Source: an uncultured Coriobacteriales bacterium (GTDB taxonomy: Bacteria > Actinomycetota > Coriobacteriia > Coriobacteriales > Atopobiaceae). From it: 5,763 nucleotides of DNA. The stretch is taken from positions 1-5,763 of the forward strand of contig CAMNAH010000082.1 of the NCBI GenBank assembly GCA_946530775.1, in the 5' to 3' direction. This document shows positions 1-5,763 of the stretch, in pieces; position 1 is the stretch's first letter, and each line of letters begins with the position of its first letter. Position numbers and translations under genes: made by a program. The notes below the pieces were generated by a model, which was not told the origin of the DNA, did not search any database, and was given only the letters and a program-made list of their open reading frames with translations.

Positions 1-30
1 GCCGAAGCCCTTATCGCCCGGCTCTCATAG
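1..30 (+). CDS. Possible C-terminal tail of a convergent gene (partial)
   Basis: Frame 1 on the plus strand is open from the window edge and reads AEALIARLS before a TAG stop at 28-30. Six of nine third positions are G or C, and the residues look like the end of an ordinary helical C-terminus. If real, this gene converges on the minus-strand operon and the hairpin pair at 40-133 sits between the two gene ends, where terminators or dispersed intergenic repeats are common. Nine codons are too few to identify a product, and an open stretch this short can occur by chance, so this is only a suggestion. Confidence 0.3.
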   Translation, partial: AEALIARLS

Positions 31-39
31 ACCTTTTCC

Positions 40-81
40 GCCTTTTGGGACAAATTCTTGTGATTTTTTGTCTCAAAAGGC
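40..81. repeat. Inverted repeat (hairpin) copy 1 of 2
   Basis: Left arm GCCTTTTGGGACA (40-52) faces right arm TGTCTCAAAAGGC (69-81) across a 16-base loop. Twelve of 13 positions are Watson-Crick pairs. The remaining one is a G:U wobble if transcribed from the plus strand and an A:C mismatch if transcribed from the minus strand, so the hairpin is better in plus-strand RNA. Two further A-T pairs (53-68 and 54-67) extend the stem into the loop. A T-run lies in the loop, before the right arm, and no T-run follows the stem on either strand, so this is not a classical intrinsic terminator. The second copy starts 52 bases further on. Confidence 0.85.
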
Positions 82-91
82 TATAACCCCC

Positions 92-133
92 GCCTTTTGG
101 GACATATTCCCGGCGTTTTTTGTCTCAAAAGGC
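92..133. repeat. Inverted repeat (hairpin) copy 2 of 2
   Basis: This copy has the same two arms as copy 1, base for base: GCCTTTTGGGACA at 92-104 and TGTCTCAAAAGGC at 121-133. The loop is again 16 bases, and ten of its 16 positions match copy 1, including the ATTC near its start and the TTTTT at its end. Over the 42-base unit, 36 positions agree. One more C:G pair (91 and 134) extends the stem. It lies about a dozen bases past the stop codon of the last minus-strand gene, so it may mark or stabilise the 3' end of that mRNA. It could equally be a dispersed intergenic repeat (REP- or MITE-like). The missing U-tract argues against a simple intrinsic terminator. Confidence 0.85.
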
Positions 134-146
134 GAGAACGGCGATC

Positions 147-1343
147 CTACAGGCCGGCAAGGCGCTCGATTTCGGCAAGACGGTCGTTGAAGCGCGCCGT
201 GGCATCGTCGATCTTGTCGCTCGCAACGGCGACCTTCTCGGCAGCCGTCTCGGCCTTCTTGGGTGCGGGCCCCAGAAGAATCGTGGCCACGAGGTCGGAG
301 AGCGCATCGTAGAAGAACTTCCTGTCGGCATCGTCCATGTTGTCGAGCTTCTGCAGCATGAGCTTGAGCGAGCCGTTCTTGAGGCTCTCGTTGAGACCCG
401 AGAATGTGACCTCACCGCTTGCAACCACCAGCTTGTACAGAATCTCGACGAAGCGCTCGCGTCCTGCGGCGTCGAGCGTCTTGAGCCACGCATTGAGGCG
501 CTTGCCCGTCTTGTAGGCATCGTAGGAAACGGCGCGCTGGATGTCGAAGTCCTGCCCCTCGACCTCCCACGAGAAGGGCGCGTGCTGGAGAAGGCCGGGG
601 TTCGAGCTCTTCACGATGACGAGCTGGATGTCGCGGCTCTCGAAGATGAGGCCGATGATCGACTCCTCGGGCACGGTCTTATCGACAAGTGCCGCGGTTG
701 AGGGCCAGCCCGGATCGGTCATGCAGGCCTCATTGAGGCCGGGGCCATCGTGCGAGTAGCACTTCTCGATGCGCAGGCGCGTCAGATCATCGCACTTGAG
801 CGTCGCATAGACGGCAAGGTTGCCGCCCTTGGAATGGCCGCCCACATAGAGCGGGCCCTCGAACTGCTCGGCGGCGAGCAGCAGGTAGCCGCCGGCGGTG
901 ATCTGCGCGGGAACGGCCGGCGAGAAGGCCATGTTGAAGTCTTCCTTCCAGCCGATCAGCGTGTTATCGGTGCCGCGGTAGGCCACGTAGGTGCCGCAAC
1001 CGTCGGGAAGGCGGAAGAGGATGGCGCCGAACTGCTGCTCCTCGACCTTGGATGACTTCTCGTAGTGCAGGCACGCCACAACATCCTTGAAGCGCGGGCT
1101 CGCGGCGACGGCCTGGCACAGCTCCTCGCTCGCGCGGGCATCGTGCATCGCCGCCGTCATGCCGGTGAGCCCGCCGAAGCCGAAGACCTCGGAGAGGGTC
1201 TGCCCCTCCTTGCTGCGCACGGGCGAATCCTCGGGATACCGCACGTAGGCGAGCCAGGAGAACACGAGGCTGTCGACGCGGTTCAGGGCGCGCTCCGCAA
1301 AGCTGTCGTTGCTTTCGCGCACGTAATCGATGATGTTCGCCAT
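147..1343 (-). CDS. Mbeg1-like (DUF2974) alpha/beta-hydrolase, downstream paralogue
   Basis: This 398-residue protein is predicted to be cytoplasmic: it has no signal peptide and no clear membrane helix. It belongs to the Mbeg1-like/DUF2974 family, putative serine esterases or lipases whose substrates are not established. Visible motifs are YRGTDNTLIGWKEDF (122-136), a strand-turn block typical of the family; the nucleophile elbow GHSKGGN (169-175) with probable catalytic Ser171; SHDGPG (197-202); and LLQHAPFSWEV (251-261) with candidate catalytic His254. Which Asp completes the triad is unclear (D199 and D238 are candidates). The start is well supported: ATG lies five bases after AAGGAGG (plus-strand 1349-1355), and the MANIIDY start matches its neighbour. 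From about residue 355 the tail (PKKAETAAEK onward) is charged, Ala-rich and helical, and is probably a short coiled coil; the upstream paralogue lacks it. It is the last gene of the minus-strand run, 61 bases after that paralogue, and is followed by the hairpin pair at 40-133. The family call is firm; the activity is inferred. Confidence 0.92.
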   Translation of the reverse strand: MANIIDYVRESNDSFAERALNRVDSLVFSWLAYVRYPEDSPVRSKEGQTLSEVFGFGGLTGMTAAMHDARASEELCQAVAASPRFKDVVACLHYEKSSKVEEQQFGAILFRLPDGCGTYVAYRGTDNTLIGWKEDFNMAFSPAVPAQITAGGYLLLAAEQFEGPLYVGGHSKGGNLAVYATLKCDDLTRLRIEKCYSHDGPGLNEACMTDPGWPSTAALVDKTVPEESIIGLIFESRDIQLVIVKSSNPGLLQHAPFSWEVEGQDFDIQRAVSYDAYKTGKRLNAWLKTLDAAGRERFVEILYKLVVASGEVTFSGLNESLKNGSLKLMLQKLDNMDDADRKFFYDALSDLVATILLGPAPKKAETAAEKVAVASDKIDDATARFNDRLAEIERLAGL

Positions 1344-1373
1344 ACGAGCCTCCTTGGATGCCGGGTTGGAAAC

Positions 1374-1403
1374 AGCGTATCACAGGCCTGCCGTACGGCG
1401 GCC
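1374..1403 (-). promoter_or_regulatory. Palindrome and weak extended -10-like site before the last gene
   Basis: The 61-base gap between the two hydrolase genes contains the perfect 10-base palindrome GCCGTACGGC. It is flanked by GGCC on both sides, with one bulged base (1385-1403), and could form a seven-pair hairpin with a GTAC loop or serve as an operator. Just downstream on the minus strand, TG-A-TACGCT (1382-1374) fits the TGnTAnnnT form of an extended -10 site and would start a transcript about 25 bases before the ATG. There is no recognisable -35 element at the usual spacing. A promoter is possible but weakly supported. Confidence 0.2.
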
Positions 1404-1404
1404 A

Positions 1405-2556
1405 TCACTCGGAGCGTTCTTGGAAGAGCCCTCCGTCGCCCACGCCGATGGTATCGGCGATGGTGCTCGCGATGCTCTTGAACGAGATCTCGGGAGCCAG
1501 CTCGCGGAAGAAGCCGCCCACGGCCGTCTTGAACGATTCGCGCGTGTCCTCGGGAAGCTTGTTGACGAAGTCGAGCATCGCGGGAACCGTCGTCATCCAG
1601 TTCTCGCCCAGCTCGGCGAAGGTCTTCTCCCCTCCTGCCGCGAAGATGGAGAAGAGCGTCTCGACGAACTCCTCGCGCTCGTCGCGGGACATGGCGGCGA
1701 CCCACTCGTTGAGGCTCTTGTCCACGTGGTGCGCCGCGCGGTCGAGCTGCGCGGTCTCCTTGAACGCACGCCCCTCGATCTCCCACGAGAAGGGATCGTG
1801 CTGCATGATGCCGCTTTCGGTGCTTTCGACCACGGTGCAGTCGTCCTGCTGGTCGAAGATCATGCCGATGAGCGACTGGTTGGGGATGGTCTTGTGCACG
1901 AGATGGGCGCGCTTCTCCCAGGTGGGACTCGCCATCATCTCGGGCGTGAACCCGGGACCGTCGTGCGAGAATGCCCCCGCAAGACGCTCCGCAACCTCGT
2001 CGGAGCAGGTCATGGCCGCATAGAGGGCGAGGTTGCCGCCCTTGGAATGGCCGCCTGCGTAGAGCGGGCCGCTGGTCTCGGCGGCAACGCGCTCGAGATA
2101 CTCCTTGGCCTCGCGCTGAGAAGGCAGCTCACGCTCGAAGGCCAGGTTGAAGTCTTCCTTCCAGCCCACGAGCGTGTTGTCGGTTCCGCGGAAGGCAACG
2201 TAGGTGATGCCGCAGGGGAATGAGAAGGTCATGGCCGAGAACTGCTTCTCGCGCTCCTCGTCGAGCTCCTCCACGTAGTTCGAGACGCGCATGCCCTCGA
2301 AGCGCGGGCTCGCGGCAAGCGCAGCCATGAGGTAGCGCGCCTTGGTCTCATCCGAGGTGATCGAGGTGATCTCCTCGAAGGCCTTGGTGCGATAGAGGTC
2401 GGTGAGCGACTCGCCGCGCATGGTGCGGGCATCGCGCGCCATCTCTGAGAGCCGGTAGTACGAGAGCCACGAGAGGATGAGCGAATCGACGTCGCCGAGG
2501 GGGCGATCTGCGAACGACTCGAACCCGCAGCAAAGGTAGTCGATGATGTTGGCCAT
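1405..2556 (-). CDS. Mbeg1-like (DUF2974) alpha/beta-hydrolase, upstream paralogue
   Basis: This 383-residue protein lacks a signal peptide and membrane helix and is the tandem paralogue of the next gene. The two align without gaps from the start through the catalytic core; over residues 118-180 I count 42 identities in 63. Motifs fall at the same places: FRGTDNTLVGWKEDF (122-136), GHSKGGN (169-175) with probable nucleophile Ser171, SHDGPG (197-202), and IMQHDPFSWEI (250-260) with candidate His253. The fold and active-site layout suggest an ester- or lipid-hydrolysing enzyme; the substrate is unknown. The C-terminus (about 350-383, ending GVGDGGLFQERSE) is short and Gly/Ile-rich, unlike the charged tail of its partner, so the two may differ in partners or localisation. 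The ATG follows GAGAAAGG (plus-strand 2568-2575), whose first base is in the stop codon of the zinc-ribbon gene 18 bases upstream, which suggests translational coupling. The family call is firm; the function is inferred. Confidence 0.93.
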   Translation of the reverse strand: MANIIDYLCCGFESFADRPLGDVDSLILSWLSYYRLSEMARDARTMRGESLTDLYRTKAFEEITSITSDETKARYLMAALAASPRFEGMRVSNYVEELDEEREKQFSAMTFSFPCGITYVAFRGTDNTLVGWKEDFNLAFERELPSQREAKEYLERVAAETSGPLYAGGHSKGGNLALYAAMTCSDEVAERLAGAFSHDGPGFTPEMMASPTWEKRAHLVHKTIPNQSLIGMIFDQQDDCTVVESTESGIMQHDPFSWEIEGRAFKETAQLDRAAHHVDKSLNEWVAAMSRDEREEFVETLFSIFAAGGEKTFAELGENWMTTVPAMLDFVNKLPEDTRESFKTAVGGFFRELAPEISFKSIASTIADTIGVGDGGLFQERSE

Positions 2557-2567
2557 GGGCGGAATCG

Positions 2568-2575
2568 CCTTTCTC
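2568..2575 (-). promoter_or_regulatory. Ribosome binding site touching the upstream stop codon
   Basis: On the minus strand GAGAAAGG reads as a moderate Shine-Dalgarno sequence about 11 bases before the ATG at 2556. Its first base is the last base of the TAG stop (2575-2577) of the zinc-ribbon gene, so a ribosome ending there would cover this site. It supports the chosen start and coupled expression of the two genes. Confidence 0.6.
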
Positions 2576-3963
2576 TAGTCGATGACCTGCACGAATGCCG
2601 TACGGGGCTCGCCAGCGGGAAGGCTCACGTCGGAGGGCCACCAGGTCTCGTCGGGGCTCACGGCGATGGTGACCTTCTCGCCCTCGCGCTCGGACCAGTA
2701 GGTGGGATCCTGGCGTGTGAGCGAGATCATGGTGGCGGTATCGCTACGCAGGCCAGAGCCGTCGCCGCTCATGCACTCGAAGGTGGTCTCATGATCGAAG
2801 ACCACGATGACGTAGGTGGTCTCCTCCTCGACCTTCGCCCACTCGCCGAAGGCCTGGTCGATGTCGATGTTCTGGCGCTCGCCCAGCTCGCGGCCGTTCA
2901 TCACATGGACGGTGCCCGTGAGCACCACGCGACCCTTCTCGGTGGCCTCGCGGATGGCGTCGTCGCGCGCCGCCTGATCGGCCGCATCGCTCGCGGCCGC
3001 CATCTTTGCATCGATGGCCTCTTTGAGCACGTTCAGAACAGCGCTCTCCATATCGGGATCCTGCGAGGCGTACGCGATAGCCCCTTCGCGGGCACCCGCA
3101 TAATCCTCGGCGGCAAGCGGCGTGAAGACGAATGTGCCAGGCGCTTCGAAATCCGAGCCGTTCGTCTGGTTCTCGGGGATCTCGAATGCGAAGGTGCCGG
3201 GGGTCGCGTAGAGCGTGCCGTCGGCCGCGATGGGCGATGCGAGCACGGTCACCTCATAGTTGCCCTTGGGAACGCTGATGCCCATACCGCGGTAATCGAC
3301 ATAGGCGGTCAGCTCGATAGCATTGCCCTCGAAGTCGGTACCGCCGATGTAGACCGGGATGCGCGAACCGGAGGCATCGAGGCCCTCGGCAGAGAGCGGC
3401 AGCACCACGTTGTGAGGCAGACGCTTCTCGGCCGCGGCCTTCTCGGCGGCCTCCTGCTCGGCTTCCTGCTCCTGGCGTGCGCGCTCGGCGGCCTCCTGCT
3501 CGGCCTGGTAGTTGCGCCAGTACATGACGCCGAATCCCGCGCACACGAGCACGACCACGGCGAGCAGGGCAGCAAGGATGCCCTTTCCGCCCCTCTTCCT
3601 GGGAGCGGGCTCGGGAGCGGGTGCGGGCGCATAGGCGTAGTGCTCCTGCCGCGGGGCATACGAGCGCGGCGCCACGCGGGTTTGGTCGAGCGCAGGCTCG
3701 GCCTCGGGCGATGCCATGACGGTGGTGGGCGCGGCAGTCCCCATGACGGTGGTGGGGGCAGACGACCCCATGACCGTGGTGGGTGCGGCCGCAGCGCCGC
3801 CCATCAGCGTGGTGGGCGACTCGAGCACATCGGGCACGCCGTCGCCATCGGTGTCGAGATGCGATGCGATATGCTTGGACGCGGCCGTCGGCAGTGCTGC
3901 ACCGCATTTCTTGCAGTAGCGCGCACCGTCGTCGTTCTGGGTACCGCAGGTGGGGCAGTACAT
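2575..3963 (-). CDS. Zinc-ribbon, single-pass membrane protein with unknown C-terminal domain
   Basis: This 462-residue protein is built from several parts. Residues 3-20 form a zinc ribbon (CPTCG, then CKKCG; Cys3, 6, 17, 20). Residues 37-45 (DTDGDGVPD) resemble a calcium-binding loop of the thrombospondin type 3/EF-hand kind. Residues 50-84 carry four PTT[VL]M repeats, and 85-121 are Pro/Ala-rich and probably disordered. RKRGGKG (122-128) precedes a hydrophobic helix (about 129-149), so the N-terminus should be cytosolic. Residues 151-181 are a Glu/Ala/Gln-rich coiled coil. The remaining 280 residues, predicted outside the membrane, form a mixed alpha/beta region I do not recognise. The layout resembles other zinc-ribbon/one-helix proteins of Gram-positives such as the TcaA/YvbJ type, but I see no specific match. 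The ATG follows TAGGAGG by five bases. It lies 9 bases after uvrB and 18 before the first hydrolase gene, inside the presumed operon. A sensor or envelope scaffold role is only a guess. Confidence 0.9.
   Translation of the reverse strand: MYCPTCGTQNDDGARYCKKCGAALPTAASKHIASHLDTDGDGVPDVLESPTTLMGGAAAAPTTVMGSSAPTTVMGTAAPTTVMASPEAEPALDQTRVAPRSYAPRQEHYAYAPAPAPEPAPRKRGGKGILAALLAVVVLVCAGFGVMYWRNYQAEQEAAERARQEQEAEQEAAEKAAAEKRLPHNVVLPLSAEGLDASGSRIPVYIGGTDFEGNAIELTAYVDYRGMGISVPKGNYEVTVLASPIAADGTLYATPGTFAFEIPENQTNGSDFEAPGTFVFTPLAAEDYAGAREGAIAYASQDPDMESAVLNVLKEAIDAKMAAASDAADQAARDDAIREATEKGRVVLTGTVHVMNGRELGERQNIDIDQAFGEWAKVEEETTYVIVVFDHETTFECMSGDGSGLRSDTATMISLTRQDPTYWSEREGEKVTIAVSPDETWWPSDVSLPAGEPRTAFVQVID
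3712..3816 (-). repeat. Four in-frame PTTVMG repeats in the zinc-ribbon protein
   Basis: Residues 50-55 (PTTLMG), 61-66 (PTTVMG), 70-75 (PTTVMG) and 79-84 (PTTVMA) repeat at spacings of 11, 9 and 9 residues. The DNA also repeats, with near-identical 'catgacggtggtggg' blocks on the plus strand about 27 bases apart, which points to local duplication of a 9-codon unit. A further DQTRV lies just after, at residues 93-97. The segment sits in the cytosolic linker between the zinc ribbon and the membrane helix. Confidence 0.85.
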
Positions 3964-3968
3964 GGTTG

Positions 3969-3975
3969 CCTCCTA
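3969..3975 (-). promoter_or_regulatory. Strong ribosome binding site containing the uvrB stop codon
   Basis: On the minus strand TAGGAGG is a near-consensus Shine-Dalgarno sequence five bases before the ATG at 3963. Its first three bases are the TAG stop of uvrB. This fixes the start of the zinc-ribbon gene and implies that ribosomes finishing uvrB can reinitiate there. Confidence 0.8.
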
Positions 3976-5763
3976 TTTCTTGGGACGGTAGCGGCGGCGC
4001 GTGGCGTGCTCGCTCCCCTTCCTCGCGCCCGCCTTGAGACGGGCGATGACCTCTTCGGAACTTGCTCCTTCGACGGCACCGCGCAGCTCGACCAGCTGGT
4101 CGCGCAGGCGCGCCGCCTCCTCGTAGTCCATATTAGCGGAGGCCGCCATCATCTCCTCCTCCATCGAGGCGATGATGCGCATAACCTCCTCGCGCGGCAG
4201 CTTGGCCAGCTCGGCGGCAACGGACTCGGCCGTGGACGGCGTGTAGAACGCGCCATGGCTGCCATCGCCGCTCGTGCGCTCCTTGCCGCCGAGCGTCTCG
4301 TTCGCCTGTGCGAGGAAGCTCGAGATGTCGGAGATGGCCTTGCGCACGGTCTTGGGCTCGATGCCGTGCTCGGCGTTGTAGGCCTCCTGGATGGAGCGGC
4401 GCCTGCGCGTCTCGTCGATGGCGATGCGCATGGAGTCGGTCACATCGTCGGCATACATCACAACCTCGCCCGAGACGTTGCGCGCCGCGCGTCCCATGGT
4501 CTGGATGAGCGAGCGGCGGTTGCGCAGGAACCCCTCCTTGTCGGCATCGAGGATCGCCACGAGCGAGACCTCGGGGATGTCGAGGCCCTCGCGCAGCAGG
4601 TTGATGCCCACGAGCACGTCGATCTTGCCCTGGCGCAGGTCGCGGATGATGTCCACACGGTCGAGCGTGGCCGTGTCGGAGTGCATGTAGTTCACGCGGA
4701 TGCCCTCGTCGAGCAGGTGGTCGGTGAGGTCCTCGGCCATGCGCTTGGTGAGCGTGGTCACGAGCACGCGCTCCTTCTTCGCCACGCGCTCCTTGATCTC
4801 GGAGATGAGATCGTCGATCTGGCCGCGCACCGGGCGCACCTCGATCTTGGGATCGAGCAGGCCCGTGGGACGGATGATCTGCTCCACCATGTTCTGCTGG
4901 ACGCGCTCCTCGTAGTCGCCGGGCGTGGCCGAGACGTAGATGAACTGCGGCACGCGCTCCTCGAACTCGTCGAAGCGCAGGGGGCGGTTGTCGAGTGCGG
5001 ACGGCAGGCGGAAGCCGTGCTCCACCAGCGTTACCTTGCGCGAGCGGTCGCCCTCGTACATGCCGCGGATCTGCGGCACCGTGACGTGGCTCTCGTCGAT
5101 GATGCAGAGCATGTCCTCGGGGAAGTAGTCGATGAGCGTGAAGGGCGGCTCTCCCGCGGAACGGCCGTCTAGATGACGCGAGTAGTTCTCGATGCCCGAG
5201 CAGAAGCCCATGGTCTCGAGCATCTCCAGATCGTAGGCGGTGCGCTGCGAGAGGCGCTGCGCCTCGAGGAGCTTGTCCGCGGCCTTGAGCTCGGCCACGC
5301 GGCCCTCGAGCTCGTCGGCGATGGTCTTGAGCGCGTGGGTAATCTTGGGGCGCTCGGTCACATAGTGCGAGGCGGGCCAGATGGGGATGGCGTCGTAGGT
5401 GCGCAGGATCTCGCCCGTGGTCTGGTCGACCTCGGCGATGAGCTCGACCTCATCGCCGAAAAAACCTATGCGCAGGGGGTGCTCTGCATACGGCGGGAAC
5501 ACGTCGACGGTATCGCCGCGCACGCGGAACATGCCGCGCTGCACGTCGAAGTCGTTGCGGTCGTACTGGATGTCGATGAGCGCGCGGATAAGGTCGTCGC
5601 GCTCGAGCGGCACGTCCTTCGAGACGGTGGGCGCGAGGCCAGCGTAGTCCTCGGGGCTGCCGATGCCGTAGATGCAGCTCACGGATGCCACCACGATGAC
5701 ATCGCGGCGCGAGAGCAGGCTCGAGGTGGCCTGGTGGCGCAGCTTCTCGACCTCCTCGTTGAT
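3973..5763 (-). CDS. uvrB: UvrABC excinuclease subunit B (N-terminus beyond window)
   Basis: UvrB receives damaged DNA from UvrA, opens the strands by ATP-driven action and recruits UvrC for incision in nucleotide excision repair. The frame is open to the right edge: 596 residues are visible, starting [15 protein letters not shown], which matches the family about 115-130 residues from its start. The true start, Walker A and the beta-hairpin tip are therefore outside the window; the GTG at 5694 is internal. Visible landmarks, counted from the first visible residue, are VASVSCIYG (about 24-33), RGDTVDVFP (82-90), the Walker B motif DESH (223-226), VSATP (277-281), [10 protein letters not shown] (389-398), QTMGRAARN (421-429) and a C-terminal UVR domain (about 527-562), the UvrC-binding hairpin. 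The tail is basic (RRRYRPKK). No motif is damaged. It is followed after 9 bases by the zinc-ribbon gene, whose ribosome binding site contains the uvrB stop. Its promoter is not visible. Confidence 0.98.
   Translation of the reverse strand: MNEEVEKLRHQATSSLLSRRDVIVVASVSCIYGIGSPEDYAGLAPTVSKDVPLERDDLIRALIDIQYDRNDFDVQRGMFRVRGDTVDVFPPYAEHPLRIGFFGDEVELIAEVDQTTGEILRTYDAIPIWPASHYVTERPKITHALKTIADELEGRVAELKAADKLLEAQRLSQRTAYDLEMLETMGFCSGIENYSRHLDGRSAGEPPFTLIDYFPEDMLCIIDESHVTVPQIRGMYEGDRSRKVTLVEHGFRLPSALDNRPLRFDEFEERVPQFIYVSATPGDYEERVQQNMVEQIIRPTGLLDPKIEVRPVRGQIDDLISEIKERVAKKERVLVTTLTKRMAEDLTDHLLDEGIRVNYMHSDTATLDRVDIIRDLRQGKIDVLVGINLLREGLDIPEVSLVAILDADKEGFLRNRRSLIQTMGRAARNVSGEVVMYADDVTDSMRIAIDETRRRRSIQEAYNAEHGIEPKTVRKAISDISSFLAQANETLGGKERTSGDGSHGAFYTPSTAESVAAELAKLPREEVMRIIASMEEEMMAASANMDYEEAARLRDQLVELRGAVEGASSEEVIARLKAGARKGSEHATRRRYRPKK

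Noticed and set aside
40..133. The hairpins as a pair of ordinary intrinsic terminators
   Set aside because: Neither strand has a T-run after the stem; the T-runs are in the loops, before the right arm. A non-standard role in ending transcription cannot be excluded.
40..133. A short CRISPR array
   Set aside because: There are only two units, each a long inverted repeat separated by a 10-base spacer. No spacer-sized unique sequence or cas gene is present.
120..701. A plus-strand open frame that starts inside the second hairpin
   Set aside because: It begins in the repeat and runs antisense to the DUF2974 gene, with no ribosome binding site or recognisable protein features.
1330..2223. A 297-codon plus-strand open frame opposite the upstream hydrolase gene
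   Set aside because: It mirrors the codon bias of the minus-strand gene and has no domain. A similar antisense frame occurs opposite the other paralogue, as expected for shadow frames of homologous genes.
2791..5172. A 793-codon open frame on the plus strand opposite uvrB and the zinc-ribbon gene
   Set aside because: It is antisense to two well-supported genes. GC-rich codon bias removes stops from the opposite frame, and the translation is Leu/Val/Gly/His/Arg-rich with no recognisable domain.
5692..5694. GTG at 5694 as the start of uvrB
   Set aside because: The frame stays open to the window edge, and the residues before it ([15 protein letters not shown] and on) are conserved UvrB sequence, so the GTG is an internal Val codon.

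Overview
The window is a GC-rich bacterial segment with four closely spaced genes on the minus strand. Transcription runs from the right edge (5763) to the left. The codon use, the gene content (uvrB, a zinc-ribbon membrane protein, two Mbeg1-like/DUF2974 hydrolases) and the protein sequences suggest a high-GC Gram-positive of the Coriobacteriia type (Collinsella/Olsenella/Eggerthella relatives). That placement is inferred from general likeness and was not tested by any search.

Layout, in order of transcription: (1) 5763-3973, uvrB, the damage-recognition helicase-like subunit of UvrABC nucleotide excision repair; its N-terminal part, with Walker A, lies outside the window. (2) 3963-2575, a 462-residue protein with a CxxC/CxxC zinc ribbon, a run of PTTVMG repeats, one transmembrane helix, a charged coiled coil and a C-terminal domain I do not recognise. 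(3) 2556-1405 and (4) 1343-147, two tandem paralogues of the Mbeg1-like (DUF2974) alpha/beta-hydrolase family, both starting MANIIDY and both with an intact GHSKGG nucleophile elbow at Ser171.

The gaps are 9, 18 and 61 bases. In the first two junctions the stop codon of one gene overlaps the ribosome binding site of the next, so genes 1-3 look like one translationally coupled operon. Gene 4 is probably in the same transcript, but the 61-base gap holds a palindrome and a weak extended -10-like sequence that could give it a promoter of its own. The housekeeping part is uvrB. The other three genes may form a membrane-linked module of unknown function, and nothing visible ties them mechanistically to DNA repair.

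The left 146 bases hold the most striking non-coding structure. Two 42-base copies of an imperfect inverted repeat (GCCTTTTGGGACA, 16-base loop, TGTCTCAAAAGGC) lie just downstream of the last gene. A possible tail of a convergent plus-strand gene ends at 30, which would place the hairpins between convergent genes. They lack the U-tract of a standard intrinsic terminator. I saw no tRNA, rRNA, CRISPR array, insertion sequence or phage gene.
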